Source of the DNA: Prorocentrum cordatum
Lineage: Eukaryota > Sar > Dinophyceae > Prorocentrales > Prorocentraceae
DNA length: 64,000 bases
Assembly (NCBI GenBank): GCA_963575745.1
Contig: CAUYUJ010005625.1
Location: 185,646 to 249,645, forward strand
Reading direction: 5' to 3'
Shown here: one piece after another, positions 40,835 through 53,269 of the stretch
Numbering within the stretch: the stretch's first letter is position 1
Layout of the letters: the number at the start of each line of letters is the position of its first letter
The notes under the pieces: generated by a model
Database searches by the model: none
What the model saw: only the letters and a program-made list of their open reading frames with translations
What the model was told of the DNA's origin: nothing
Translations under genes and position numbers: made by a program

Positions 40835-41030
40835 GATGGGTAGCGACCGATCGGCACTCCAAGGTGGTCGCGACCGGTCGCGACCGACCCGTCGCGAGCG
40901 ATCGGTCGCGACCGATTCTGATGCAAATCGGTCGCGACCGATACCGAAATTTGAAGCACATTCGGTAGCGACCGTTCTCGCCGGTCGCGACTGGACAATT
41001 CCAGTATCCAATGATCAGGAGGCCTGCCGC
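40835..41030 (+). mobile_element. MITE-D copy 1 (CGGTCGCGACCG foldback)
   Basis: Dense CGGTCGCGACCG palindromes followed by a shared tail ACATTCGGTAGCGACCGTTC and an end near CCAATGATC. Two more copies lie at 58022-58268 and 60828-61045. It sits directly downstream of exon C. Confidence 0.8.
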
Positions 41031-41558
41031 TAATCGGAAGAGGTAAAGGTGCCGATGCCGCGACCCTTCCCTCCAGCAAAGCCCTCGTCGCCGCCGCTGG
41101 ATTCGCCTCGGAATCCTAGGCAGAACGCACCCGGGCAGAGGTCCGGGAGTAGCAGCATCGGCACAGTTGGGTTTCCCCTGTTTCTTGTATCGCCTGGCGG
41201 TAACGGGCGTGACCAGGGGGGAGAGTGGCGTCACGTCACGATTCCCGCCAGCCTCGTCTGGGAGTGTCTGGGAATGGCTCCTTCCAAGACGGCGCCGGCG
41301 CGAATCGTGACGTGACCAGTGACCAGGGGGGGAAAGGTCAAGGGTATTATTCGGGCTGGGGATCGCCTACATGATAGATTCATTACAACAAATAGTTGGT
41401 CGAATCTACGACAATTGCCTCGAATGTTTGCAGGTCTGCAAACAGTATATGTATTGTGTGTGTTGATTTGAAGGGTAAACCAAGTTTGGGGTAAATGAAT
41501 TATGTTGTCGATCCCCTACTTGAGTTACCGGTCAGACTCAAACAAACACGGCCTCCAG

Positions 41559-41735
41559 GAGAAGAAGTTCAAGGATAAGCTGAAGAGGGCGAGTCTCTCG
41601 ATGAAGCCGAGGCTGTTCACCGCCCTGGAGGGCATGGCGGGGAAGGCCCGGCTGGTCGAGCTGGACGTGATCTGGCACGCCTGGCTATCCGAGCTCAAGG
41701 CCGCCAAGGCGGCGAGGAAGAGCCAGGCTCTCAAG
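41559..41735 (+). CDS. Gene 4 exon D: Trp-repeat unit
   Basis: 59 codons in phase 0 between GCCTCCAG|G and AAG|GATCGG, a GA donor. It contains KFKDKLKRASLSMKPRLF and the Trp unit VIWHAWLSELKAAKAARKS. Symmetric 0-0 phase, like exon C, fits growth of the protein by exon duplication. If the GA donor is wrong, the frame runs on to a stop at 41763-41765. Confidence 0.62.
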
Positions 41736-41784
41736 GATCGGTGGCGGCCAGGAGGGGGGCAATGATCGAGGATGCGAAATCTTT

Positions 41785-41950
41785 ACAAACATGAACTTCC
41801 GACGGTCCGCGCGAATTTCTATTGATCTGCGCTGGACCCCCCTGGCGGCGCCTCTGGCGCCGCCCCTGGCGCTTTCCGCGCGCCAGGGAGGGGGGTCCAG
41901 CGCAGATCCAAGAAATGCGCGCGGACCATCAACATTTTGTGTTTACGCCG
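41785..41950. mobile_element. MITE-A copy 1, palindromic
   Basis: Begins and ends with inverted repeats (GGTCCGCGCGAATTTCT at 41804 against AGAAATGCGCGCGGACC ending 41927), with an inner inverted pair TGGACCCCCCTGGCG/CGCCAGGGAGGGGGGTCCA. Outer flanks AAACATGAACTTCCGA and its diverged complement extend the symmetry. Four further copies are in the window. Confidence 0.88.
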
Positions 41951-42150
41951 TGCTTTCCTCATCTAGATGACCAGGGGGGTGACTAGGATATATTTTTGAC
42001 AGGGCCATGATACCTCCCTAGATGTCGTAGCCTCTTCTCATCTAAATGCGTTCCCTGCCCCCCCCCCCCCTTCCAGCGGTTGCGCACACGCCTCTTGCCA
42101 TGATTTGGTGTTCCCCCCTTGGACGCCCTCCTCCTGGAAGCCCCCGAAAG

Positions 42151-42540
42151 GACGGGATTGCCCAGAAGATGATGCTGATGATCCAACCGTGCGACCACGA
42201 TCTGTACATCATATTCTTCGAGTATTGGCGGAAGGCCACGGCGACCCAGAAGGAGGAGAGGCTGACCGAGGATCGCCGGAAGAGGAACGTGGAAGCTGTC
42301 AGGCACGAGCGCGTCGAGTACATGAACCAGCGGGTGATGAGCATGCTCCAGGACACCACGGGCTCAGTGGGCATGCGGCTCATTATGCGCGGCTGGCGGA
42401 CGTTTGTGATGGAGGAGCGCGTGCAGCAGGCCCGGGACAGGGATGCAAAGCGAAGGGAGGACGTCTCCAATGACTTCAAGAACAAGACGCGGGTGTACGC
42501 GAAGGCGCTGTTCTTGATCGGCGGCGGCGACGGCCACACG
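42151..42540 (+). CDS. Gene 4 exon E: two Trp-repeat units
   Basis: 130 codons in phase 0 from CCCGAAAG|G (or 15 bases later, CCCAG) to a GTGCTG donor at 42541. It contains two repeat units, LYIIFFEYWRKATATQKEE and MRLIMRGWRTFVMEERVQQ, separated by a basic helix. A GC donor at 42505 is an alternative end. No signal peptide or membrane segment; predicted helical and highly charged. Confidence 0.65.
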
Positions 42541-42805
42541 GTGCTGAGCAGTCGTTTCCTTAGCTTGCCTTCAGACGCCCGTGTTGGAACGCAGCACGAA
42601 CTGTGTTTAAACCGACGGTGAACACCCCCCTGCGTGTTGGCTCGGCACGTGCTGGTCCACGCTTTGGCCCACGCATCGCGCCAGACCTATGTGTTCAGTG
42701 TACGTGTTGGGATGCGCGTCAGCACGCTACGTGTCGCATGTTTCGCACCGCGGCAGTTAAGGTTGTTTCTCGTCCTGGCGGATATACGTGGCGTACAGCA
42801 TCCAG

Positions 42806-42955
42806 AAGAGGATCGAGTCACTGCGGCCCCCGTTCAACGCGTGGCACGCTGTCGCCAAAAGCACACACCGCCAGAGGGAGCTGACCAAGGGCAGGGAAGA
42901 GCTGGCGGAGCGCGAGAGGGAGCACGAGAGCGAGCTCAAGAAGGGGAGCTCGCAG
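42806..42955 (+). CDS. Gene 4 exon F: Trp-repeat unit and charged helix
   Basis: Phase-0 start after CATCCAG. The unit is LRPPFNAWHAVAKSTHRQRE, followed by a Glu/Arg-rich helix (EELAEREREHESELKKG). The donor is unresolved; the frame runs on to the edge of MITE-A copy 2, which seems to have inserted just downstream. Confidence 0.6.
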
Positions 42956-42959
42956 AACA

Positions 42960-43130
42960 CAAAAAACAGAAACATAAACTATCAGAGGTCCGCGCGGATT
43001 TCTTGGATCTGCCCTGGGCCCCCCTGGAGGCGCCGCCCCTGGCGCGCTCCGCTTGGCAGGGAGGGGTCTCAGTGCAGATCCACGAAACCTGCTCGGACCT
43101 CCGAGAACTTATGTGTATGCCGGTGTTTGT
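42960..43130. mobile_element. MITE-A copy 2
   Basis: Diverged palindromic copy with GAGGTCCGCGCGGATTTCTT on the left and a degraded complement ending CGGACCTCCGAGAAC on the right. It lies immediately after exon F. Confidence 0.82.
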
Positions 43131-43264
43131 TCCTCGAGGAACGCGGCGCGCAACTTCCTCCTAGGTTCGACGTTCGTCCAAGATCCGCAGATTGTGCTCC
43201 GCATCGCGATGTCAGGCTGGAAGCAGGACTATTGAGTGTCCTTCGGCCAATCCCGCTACCGTGC

Positions 43265-43650
43265 CTGGGTTATGTGGGCCAGAGGCCTCTAGATGCCTGT
43301 TGGGGTCTCTCGGGATGCCTCTCGGGGGCCTGTTGAAGGCATCTTGGACGCCTCTCCTGAGCAGATTGAGCCCCTCTTGGCGGCGTCTTTGGGGCATATG
43401 AGGAAGTGTTGTTAGCCTTTTTGGCTCATCTTGAACGTCTTCGGGGCCATCCCGAAGAAAAACAGGCTTCGAAGACCACTCCGTCTTCTCCCCCTTGGTC
43501 ATGTTGGGCCGTCTTGCGGGCATCCTGGGCCGTCTTGTGTACCTCTTCGGGGCTCTGTGGGCCGCCTTGGAGAGGTCTGGGTTCTTTTCGGGCCGTCTGT
43601 GGCGTGTCGGAAGCCAGAAACAGCGAGAACGCATGACTCCTTCAAATTTG
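43265..43650 (+). repeat. GGCCGTCTTG satellite, short block
   Basis: Same satellite as 35.3-38.9 kb, with the unit marker GAAACAGCGAGAACGCATGACTCCTTCAA near 43617, in a gene 4 intron. Confidence 0.75.
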
Positions 43651-43819
43651 TTCTGCGCACGTCCGTGATTTATGCTTTTTAGTGCCCCCTTCGGGGTCCC
43701 TTCGGAGTCCCACTGGAGCGACTTGGGGACCTGAAGCCACACTGAGGCAACATCACGCCTAACCAAATCCGGGAGCTGGGGCTCGCGGCCCGTTATCGGG
43801 CATCCATAATGCGCGATGT

Positions 43820-44205
43820 TAGCCAGCGTGGGCCCCAAACATTATGTCTGTAGCGAAGAATGTTGTGCAATATGTGTGTTGCAATCCTTTGGTGCAATCT
43901 GTGTTGCGCAGTCAATGTTGTGCAATACATTCAGTGCAAATTACGCTGTGCAAACTATGTGGCGCTGGCTGTGTGCTTCGATGTCTGCGTCGCACAATGT
44001 TTGTGCAACATAGGAGGCTGTTGCAATCTATGTGGCGCAATCAATGTGGTACAATCTGTGTTGCGTTCTCTAGGTGGTGCCATCTATGTTGATCACCCCA
44101 CGTGGTGCAATCCAGTCGGTTCCATCTATATGTTGTGTACGCTACGTGCTGCAGTTTATTTGCGCAATCTACGTGGAGCCGTCTATGCTACGGTGGGTAC
44201 CACAT
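43820..44205 (+). repeat. TGTTGTGCAATCTATG irregular repeat
   Basis: Words such as TGTGGTGCAATCTA and TGTTGCGCA recur about every 20-40 bases. Shorter blocks of the same words occur at 47215-47340 and 51470-51640, between macrosatellite units. Confidence 0.75.
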
Positions 44206-44738
44206 GGCACTTGGCAACGACAGCGACGCCGACGACGACAGCGGCAACGACGACGACGCCGCCGACAATGACTACGACGACGGCGGCGACGTCTCCAACG
44301 TCTTCGACGACGCCGGCAACGACGACGACGACGACACCGACGACGACGCCGACGCCGACGACGACGACGATGACAACGACGACGACGATGACGACGCCGA
44401 CGACGACGACAATGACGACACCGACGACGACGACGCCGACGACGTCACCGACGCCGACGACGACGACGACGACGGCGGCGACGACGACGACGCCGACGTC
44501 GACGACGACGAAGACGACGACGACGCCGACGCCGACGGCGACGACGAAGACGACGACGACGTCGCCAACGAAGACGGCGACGAGGGAGGAGGGAGGACGA
44601 CGACGGCGACAACGACGACAACGACGACAACGACGACAACGAGGAGGGAGGACGGCGACGACGCGAACGACGAAGAATTAGGAAGGACGCCGACGCCGAC
44701 GACGACGACAACGACGAGGGAGGAGGGAAGACGACGAC

Positions 44739-44776
<38 letters not shown>

Positions 44777-45755
44777 CGACGAAATAGGAGGGACGACGAC
44801 GAGACGCCGATGACGGACGACGAAGACGACGAGGGAGGAGGAGGAAGGACGACCACGGCGACAACGACGACGGAAAAGACCACGACGCCAAAGAGGATGA
44901 CGATGACGACGACCACGAGGAAAGACAGAGGGCGACGTAGGCGACGACGACGACGACGCGGGAGGAGGGAGGACGGCGACGACGCGACGACGACGACGCA
45001 AGAGCGCGCGCGCACGCTTTTGTTGAAAACCCGTGCTGCGAAACTTTGTGTTTTTGTAGGTTTGTTGGACACACGATTTTGAAATCCTTCCGAAGCCGAT
45101 GGGTTTTGAAGGATTTCGGCATTCGCGCGCGAATACGCGCGCGTCTGCACTTCGTTTCATTTTGTTGCCGAGGATTCTCGCGACGGCACACGCGCAAGGG
45201 CGTTCGACCGATTTCGACATGCGCGCGCGCGAAGCCAGCCCGTTTGGTAGCATGTTGTGCGAATATGGAAAACCCATGGTTTTCTTAAGATTTCGCAAGA
45301 GCTCGCGCGTAAGTTTTTTTAGCAAATCAGTGTTGCGAAACCTTGTGTTTTTGTATGTTTTAGGGGAACTCGTTTGCGAAATCCACCCGACACCGGCAGT
45401 TTTTTGAGGATTTCGGCATGCGCGCGCGACGACGCGCGCGTGTGCACTTCGTCATGTTTTTTTTGTTGCTGCAAGCGATTTGTGAAAAAAGTGATATGTT
45501 AGAACAAGATGTCCCCGCGTTTCTTTTTTTACAAGGGAACCTTAGGGGGGTCGATACCGGTTCCCTTGGGATAGTGTAAATTTATTTTTAGGATGGACAT
45601 GTGGTCCGAATCGTGTCAGATTTACATACCCGAAAGGGGAACGCATAACGCCGGGGGGTAGAATTTATTTTCTTTTTTTGGAAAGGAGAATTCACTTGTC
45701 GACCTTGAAGTTGTCAACTCCACTGCTCGCGCAAACATCCCACCCACCCAGTTGG
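44206..45755 (+). repeat. Macrosatellite unit 1
   Basis: (CGA)n block at about 44216-44998 with GCC/GTC interruptions and GAGGGAGGAGGGAGGACG inserts, then a conserved half from GCTTTTGTTGAAAA (45016) through two related segments each ending in GGATTTCGGCAT plus a CGCGCGCG...CGCGCGCG palindrome (45117 and 45410), a GGATGGACATGTGG block (45591) and the CAAACATCCCACCCACC end. Confidence 0.92.
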
Positions 45756-46270
45756 CAACGACAGCGACGACGACAGCGACAACGACGACGACGACGCCGC
45801 CGACAACGACTACGACGACAACGACTACGACACCAACGACTTCGACGACGCCGACAACGACGACGTCGACGAAACCGACGACGACGACGCCGACGACGAC
45901 GACGACGATGACAACGACGACGACGATGACGACGCCGACGACGACGACAACGACGACGACGACGACGCCGACGTCAACGACGGCGACGACGACGACGACG
46001 ACGGCGGCGACGACGACGACGCCGACGACGACGACGGCGAAGACGACGACGACGCCGACGACGACGACGACGACGAAGACGACGACGACGTCGCCAACGA
46101 AGACGACGACGAGGGAGGAGGGAGGACGACGACGGCGACGACGACGACAACGACGACAACGACGACAACGAGGAGGGAGGACGGCGACGACGCGAACGAC
46201 GAAGAATTAGGAAGGACGCCGACGCCGACGCCGACGACGACAACGACGAGGGAGGAGGGAAGACGACGAC

Positions 46271-46304
<34 letters not shown>

Positions 46305-47400
46305 ACGGAATAGGAGGGACGACGACGAGACGCCGACGACGGATGACGACGACGACGACGAGTGAGGAGGAGGAAGGACGACCACGGCGACAACGACGAC
46401 GGAAACGACTACGACGCCAAAGAGGGCGACGATGACGACGAACACGAGGAAAGACAGAGGGCGACGTAGGCGACGACGACGACGACGCGGGAGGAGGGAG
46501 GACGGCGACCACGACGACGCAAGATTGCGCGCACGCTTTTGTTGAAAATCCGTGTTGCGAAATTTTGTGTTTGTTGTAGGTTTGTTGGACACGCGATTTT
46601 GAAATCCTTCCGAAGCCGATGGGTTTTGAAGGATTTCGGCATACGCGCGCGAATACGCGCGCGTCTGCACTTCGTTTCATTTTGTTGCAGAGGATTCTCG
46701 CGACGGCACACGCGCAAGGGCGTTCGACAGATTTCGACATGCGCGCGCGCGAAGCCAGCCCGTTTGGTAGCATGTTGTGCGAAGGTGGAAAACCGATGGT
46801 TTTCTCAAGATTTCGCAAGAGCTCGCGCGTAAGTTTTTTTAGCACATCAGTGCTCCGAAACCATGTGTTTTTGTATGTTTTTGGAAAACCGATTGCGAAA
46901 TCCTTCCGGCACCGAAGGTGTTTGAAGGATTTCGGCATGCCCGCGCGACGGCGCGCGCGTGCGCACTTCCTTATATTTTTGGCAAGGGATTCATGAACAA
47001 GTGTTATGTTAGAAAAACATATGTCCCCGCGTATCGTATTTTAACAAGGGAACACCAGAGGGGGCCGATACCAGCCCCCCTAGGAAAGTGTAAATTCATA
47101 TTTGGGATGGACACGCGGTCAGAATCATACATGATTTACATACCCGAAAAGGGGACCGATGACGCCGGGGGGGGGGTAGAGTGTATTGTTTATTTAGAAA
47201 GGAGAATGTATGTGATGCAGTATATGTTGTGGACCATAGGTGGCGCAAGATGTGTAGAGCAGCCCGCGTGGTAAAGGCAAGCGTGTCAATCGATGTTGTG
47301 CAGGTCGTGTGGTTGCAGTCTATGGTGTGCAATTGGTTTTTACAAATGATTTGACATATCCCACGCTCTTGCAAACACCCCACCCACCCACCCGCAACTT
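45756..47400 (+). repeat. Macrosatellite unit 2
   Basis: Same order as unit 1; GCTTTTGTTGAAAA at 46535, 1519 bp after unit 1. Before the terminal CCCACCCACC it carries an extra TGTTGTGCA-word block. Confidence 0.92.
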
Positions 47401-48760
47401 GGTTTGCAAAAGCTCTTAAGACCGACTACGACGACACCGGCGACAACGACTACGACGACACCGACGACGTCTCCGACGACTTCGACAACGACAACGACGC
47501 CGACGCCGACGACGACAAAGACGACGACGACGACGCCAACGAAGACGACGACGAGGGAGGACGACGGCGACAACGACGACAACGACGACAACGACGACAA
47601 CGAGGGAGGAGGGAGGACGGCGACGACGCGAACGACGAAGAACGAGGAAGGACGGCGACGCCGACGACGACAACGACGAGGGAGGCGGGAAGACGACGAC
47701 GAGACGACGACGACAATGACGACGACGAAGACGGCGACGAAATAGGAGGGACGACGACAAGACGCCGACGACGGACGACGACGGACGACGACGATGACGA
47801 CGAGGGAGGAGGAGGAAGGACGACCACGGCGACAACGACGACGGAAACGACCGCGACGCCAAAGACGACGACGACGAACACGATGAAAGACACAGGACGG
47901 CGTAGGCGACGACGACGACGACGCGGGAGGAGAGAGGACGGCGACGACGACGACGACGACGACGCCGCAAGAGCGCGCGCGAATGCTTTTGTTGAAAGTC
48001 CGTGTTGCGAAACCTGTTGTTTTTGTAGGTTTTTTGGACGCACGAATTTGAAATTCTTCCGAAACCGATGGGTGTTGAAGGATTTCGGCGGACGCGCGCG
48101 ACGACGCGCGCGTCTGCACTTCGTTTCATTTTTTGCAGAGGATTCTCGCGACGGCACACGCGCAAGGGCGTTCGACAGATTTCGACATGCGCGCGCGCGA
48201 TGCCCGTTTGGTAGCATTTGGTGAAAATCTGGAAACAACCGATGGTTTTCTTCAGATTTCGCAAGAGCTCGCGCGTAAGCTTTTTTAGCAAATCAGTGTT
48301 ACGAAACCATGTGTTTTTGTATGTTTGCGTGGAAACTCGATTGCGAAATCCTTCTGGCACCGAAGGTTTTCGAAGGATTTCGGCATGCGCGCGCGACGGC
48401 GCGCGCGTGTGCACTTCGTTTTTTTGTTGTTGCAAAGGATTCGCGAAACAGTGATATGTTAGAACAAAAAACGTCACCGCATAGTGTTTTTTGTTACAAG
48501 GGAACCTCAGGGGGGATACCGGCTGGCGCGGGACATTGCGATTTCATATTTAGGATGGACATGCGGTCGTAATCATATATGATTTACGTGCCCGAAAGGG
48601 GTACCGATAACGCCAGAGGGGGTAGAGTCTATTTTCTTTTTAGAAAAGGAGAATAGATGGTGCAATTGACTACCCTGCACCGCGCCTGACCACCCTCACT
48701 GCTCGCGCAAACATCCCACCCACCCACCCGCAACTTGGTCGCAAGACTTCTCAAGACAAG
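47401..48760 (+). repeat. Macrosatellite unit 3
   Basis: GCTTTTGTTGAAAG at 47985, 1450 bp after unit 2. The (CGA)n block is shorter (about 560 bp). Confidence 0.92.
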
Positions 48761-49346
48761 ACCGTGACGGTAGGTACCACATGGCAGTTGGCCGCGACAA
48801 CGACGACGACAGCGACAACGACGACGACGGCGCCGCCGACACCGACTACGACGACACCGCCGACGTCGACGTCGACGAAGACGACGACGCCGACGACGAC
48901 GACGACGAAGACGACGACGACGTCGACAACGAAGACGACGACGAGGGAGGAGGGATGACGACGACGGCGACAACAACGACAACGACGATGGAGGAGGGAA
49001 GACGGCGACGACGCGAACGACGAAGAAGGAGGAAGGACGGCGACGCCGACGACGACAACGACGAGGGAGGAGGGAAGACGACGACGAAGATGACGACGAC
49101 GGCGACGAAACAGGAGGGACGACGACGAGACGCCGACGACGGACGACGACGACGAGGGAGGAGGACAACGACGAGGGAGGAGGGAAGACGACGACGACGA
49201 CAACGACAACGACGGCGACGAAACAGGAAGGACAACGACGAACCGCCGACGAAGACGACGAGGGAGGAAAGACGACCACGGCGACAACGACGACGGAAGC
49301 GACGACGACGCCAAGACGACGACGACGACAGTGAGGAATGACAGGA

Positions 49347-49378
<32 letters not shown>

Positions 49379-50250
49379 GGGAAGAGGGAGGACGACGACG
49401 ACGATGCAAGAGCGCGCGCGCACGCTTTTGTTGAAAATCCGTGTTGCGAAACCCTGTGTTTTTGTAGGTTGTTTGGACGCGCGATTTTGAAATCCTTCCG
49501 AAACCAATGGGTTTTGAAGGTTTTCGGCATACGCGCGCGACGACGCGCGCGTCTGCACTTCGTCTGATTTTTTGCCGAGGATTCTCGCGACGGCACACGC
49601 GCAAGGGCGTTCGACAGATTTCGACATGCGCGGGCGCGAAGCCCGTTTGGTAGCATGTTCCGAACACCTGGAAACAACCGATGGTTTTCTTCAGATTTCG
49701 CAAGAGCTCGCGCGGAAGTTATATATATATATATATATAGCAAATCAGGGTCGCGAAACCATGTTTTTTATGTTTTTGGAGACTTGATTGCGAAATCTTT
49801 CCGGCACCAAAGGTTTTTGAAGGATTTTGGCATGCGCGCGCGACGGCGCGCCCGCGTGTGCACTTCGTCCAATGTTTTGCAAAGGATTTGTGGGAAAAAA
49901 GTGCTGTGTTAGAACAACAAATGTCACCGCCACCACATAGCGTTATACATATATTTATTATGTTTATTTCTATACATCTATATATATATATATTACAATA
50001 ACATTAATCGTTCTTTTTCACCAAAAAAACCTCAGGGGGGGGATACCGCACCCCGGGGGATAGTGCAAATTCATATTTCGGATGGACATGTGGTTGGAAT
50101 CATATGTGATTTACATACCCGACAGGGGGGCGATAACGCCGGGAGGGGAATATATCCTATTCTGTTTTTAGCAACTCTGCCGAACTTGAAGTCGTCATTT
50201 CCATTGTTCGCGCAAACATCCCACCCACCCACCCGCAACTTGGTTTGCAA
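48761..50250 (+). repeat. Macrosatellite unit 4
   Basis: GCTTTTGTTGAAAA at 49424, 1439 bp after unit 3. It starts with GGTACCACATGGCA as unit 1 does, and has a (TA)n insertion at 49722-49738. Confidence 0.92.
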
Positions 50251-51690
50251 AACCTCTTGAGACCGACTACGACGACAACGACGACAACGACTACGACGAC
50301 ACCGACGACGTCTCTGACGACTTCGACGACGACAACGACGCCGACGACGACGAAGACGACGACGAAGACGACGACGACGAAGGCGACGCCGAGGGAGGAG
50401 GAAGGACGACGACGGCGACAACGACGAAAACGACGACAACCACGAGGGAGGAGGGAGGACGGCGACGACGCGAACGACGAAGAAGGAGGAAGGACGGCGA
50501 CGCCGACGACGACAACGACGAGGGAGGCGGGAAGACGACGACGAGACGACGACGACAATGACGACGACGAAATAGAAGGGACGACGACGAGACGCCGACG
50601 ACGGACGACGACGACGACGAGGGAGGAGGAGGAAGGACGACCACGGCGACAACGACGACGGAAACGACCACGACGCCAAAGAGGACGATGACGACGAACA
50701 CAAGGAAAGACAGAGGACGACGTAGGCGACGACGACGACGACGCGGGAGGAGGGAGGACGGCGACGACGAGGCGACGACGACGACGACGCAAGAGCGCGC
50801 GCACACGCTTTTGTTGAAAATCCGTGTTGCGAAAACTTGTGTTTTTGTAGGTTGTTTGAAGGATGGGCATTGAAGGATGGGTTTTGGAGGATTTCGGCAT
50901 ACGCGCGCGACGACGCGCGCGTCTGCACTTCGTCCTATTTGTTGCAAAGGATTCTTGCGACGGCACACGCGCAAGGGCGTTCGACTGATTTCGACATGCG
51001 TGCGCGCGAAGCCCGTTTGGTAGGATTTTGTGAACATCTGGAAAAAAACGATGGTGTTCTTCAGATTTCGCAAGATCTCGCGCGGAAGTTCTTTTAGCAA
51101 ATCAGGGTCGCGAAACCATGTTTTTTGTATGTTTTTTGGAGACTTGATTGCGGAATCCTTCTTGCACCGAGGGTTCTTGAAGGATTTCGGCATGCGCGCG
51201 CGACGGCGCGCGCGTGCGCACTTCGTCCAATGTTTTGCAAGGGATTCGTGAACAAGTGTTATGCTAGAACAACAAATGTCACCGCATAGTGTTTTTTTGT
51301 AAAAAGACCCTCAGGGGGGAAGATACCCGCCCCCCGGGGATAGCGTAAAGTCATATTTAGGATGGACATGTGGTCAGAATCGTATATGATTTACATACCC
51401 GAAGGGGGGGGCGATAACGCCGGGGGGGGGAGATCCTATTTTGGTCTTAGCAAGGAGAATAAAGGATAATCTATGTTGTGCATTCCATGTGTTTCAAACT
51501 GCGTGGTGTAGTATAATGTGGACTCTTGTGTGGTGCAATATAGGTTGTGCAATACGTAAGGCACTGCATGTGGCTCAGACCTTGCCGTCGGAGCCAGGTA
51601 GTGCAATCTACGCGGTGCAACTCACCCTGCCGAACTTGAAATTGTCAACCCCTGTTCGCCCAACCATCCCACCCACCCACCCGCAACTTG
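50251..51690 (+). repeat. Macrosatellite unit 5
   Basis: GCTTTTGTTGAAAA near 50807, 1383 bp after unit 4. A deletion shortens the region after GGTTGTTTG. It ends with an expanded TGTTGTGCA-word block. Confidence 0.92.
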
Positions 51691-52635
51691 GTTTGCACAA
51701 CCCGTGCGAGGTTGCGATGACTGTTTCGCGATGGTTGACGTGTCGCAGTGGCCTCGCTGGCGCGTGCTAGCTCGCGCGCGTAGCGGCCAGCCAGTTTGGC
51801 GGGACCGACGCTTTCGTGGTGGCACTGGCCGCTGGGTAGTTTCCGGTGCGACTCGCGAGCCCCGCTTACGCGCGTTTTCTTCAGTGCGAGTAAGTAAGTG
51901 ATCCGGGCGGGCGCGGCATCATGGCGACGTCGACATCTGCAGACACGATACTGGAAGTCACGATGCTGGTGACGATGCAGACGATGAGGATGACGGCGGC
52001 AAGGCAAATGACGGCACCGATGTTGATCACGCCGATGACGATAATAGCGTTTCCGCTTCGGTGATGCATGTTTTGGAACAGTTCTGACATCCGCGCCTGG
52101 CCGACGGGCGCGACTAGCCCGCATGGTATTCTTTGACAGGGGTGGTGCCCCCCCCGCCCTTAGCATGCGCGCGAGCGCGTTCGAATGATTCCGACGTGCG
52201 CGCGCGAGAGGCCCGCTCGGTCGGATTTGATGAACACGTTGAGAACCGACGGTTTTCTTAAGAATTCGCAACAGCGCGCTGACCTTTCTTGATGGGCCAC
52301 GCTCCAAAACCAGGTGTTTTATTCGTTTCCGGGGCACTCGATTGTGGAATCCGGACGAAACCCATGGCTGTTGAAGGATTTCGGCATGCGCGCGCGACGA
52401 CGACCGCGTGTGCACGTCGCTTCAGATCTTGCGTCGGATTCGGGAAAGTGGTGATTATTGTGAACGAGCGTGTGCAGAGGATGGTGGGAAGGAGGGGGGG
52501 CGAATTTTGTTCAGTTGAGATGGTACGGATTCATATAGTGAAAAAGCGATTGGGGCAGAATCGTACGTAGATTGCACATCCCCGCGGGGCGGGCGATACT
52601 TCCCGTCAAAGGAGGTGGCATGTCCGAATTGTTTT
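51691..52635 (+). repeat. Degenerate macrosatellite unit 6 without (CGA)n
   Basis: The conserved half is recognisable (GATTTCGGCATGCGCGCGCG near 52377, GAAAAAGCGATTGGGGCAGA near 52542), but the (CGA)n block is replaced by a GTTGCGATGACTGTTTCGCG-type sequence. The same replacement sequence reappears at 55385-55600. Confidence 0.78.
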
Positions 52636-52639
52636 GAGG

Positions 52640-52875
52640 AAGGAGAATCCACGGCGGCGGCGAGGCGGCGACCGGGGGGCGACGGCGACAGCATAGCCGC
52701 CAGGCCGGCAGACAGGCGCAGACGACGGCGGCGACGAACGATGCGGCGACGCGGCGGTGACGACGGCGATAACGTAGCCACCAAGCCGACAGAGAGTTCC
52801 AGACGACGGGCGGCGACGAGGTGACGACAAAGCGGCGACGGCGACAAAATAGCCGCCAGACCGACAAACACGCCT
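52640..52875 (+). repeat. CGGCGACG minisatellite, about three units
   Basis: Units built of CGACGGCGACA(g/a)(c/a)ATAGCCGCCAG, CCGGCAGACAGGC or CCGACAGAGAGTTC, and AGACGACGG, near 52652, 52755 and 52830. Confidence 0.7.
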
Positions 52876-52995
52876 AGTTCTTCAGACCAGGACTAAGAAA
52901 TTTAAGTGCAAGAAGCTGTTTGGAGAAAGGAAAGAACTCGAAGGGACCTGAGGACACTTCATTTCGTGCGTACGGCACGGTGAGCGGATTTGGAG

Positions 52996-53245
52996 AAATT
53001 GCACAGGAGGGAGCATGAGCAATGGTTGGCTGAACGGAAGGCTTTCGACGCAAAACTTAAGAAGACCCGAAAGGCACGCGCCGCGCTCATGACGATGAAC
53101 ACGGGCCTTGAGTCCGACATGGTGCTCCTGGACATAACATGGTCGTCGTGGAAGGAGTGCGTCGATATAGTCAAGCGCGAGAGGACTATGTCCTTGGAAC
53201 AGAGGGTTGTCGAGGACGACGCGCGCCGGGCTTCACTGGAGGCGC
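52996..53245 (+). CDS. Gene 4 exon G: Trp-repeat unit
   Basis: Frame with HRREHEQWLAERKAFDAKLKK and the Trp unit LDITWSSWKECVDIVKRER, then a charged helix. Start 52996 is phase 0 after TTTGGAG; GCACAG|G at 53006 is also possible but not phase 0. Its similarity in pattern to exons C-F, in the same strand and order, implies that the 10 kb macrosatellite region between F and G is an intron of one gene. Confidence 0.58.
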
Positions 53246-53269
53246 AAGAGCCTACGAATGCCGCGATCA

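Noticed and set aside
43409-43436. A fourth spliced-leader-like match (TTAGCCTTTTTGGCTCATC)
   Set aside because: Only about 15 of 21 positions match and no coding sequence follows within a short distance; too weak to call.
43860-51193. Poly-Asp, poly-Thr, poly-Arg and poly-Ser frames up to 350 residues
   Set aside because: Products of (CGA)n in the macrosatellite units in various frames and strands.
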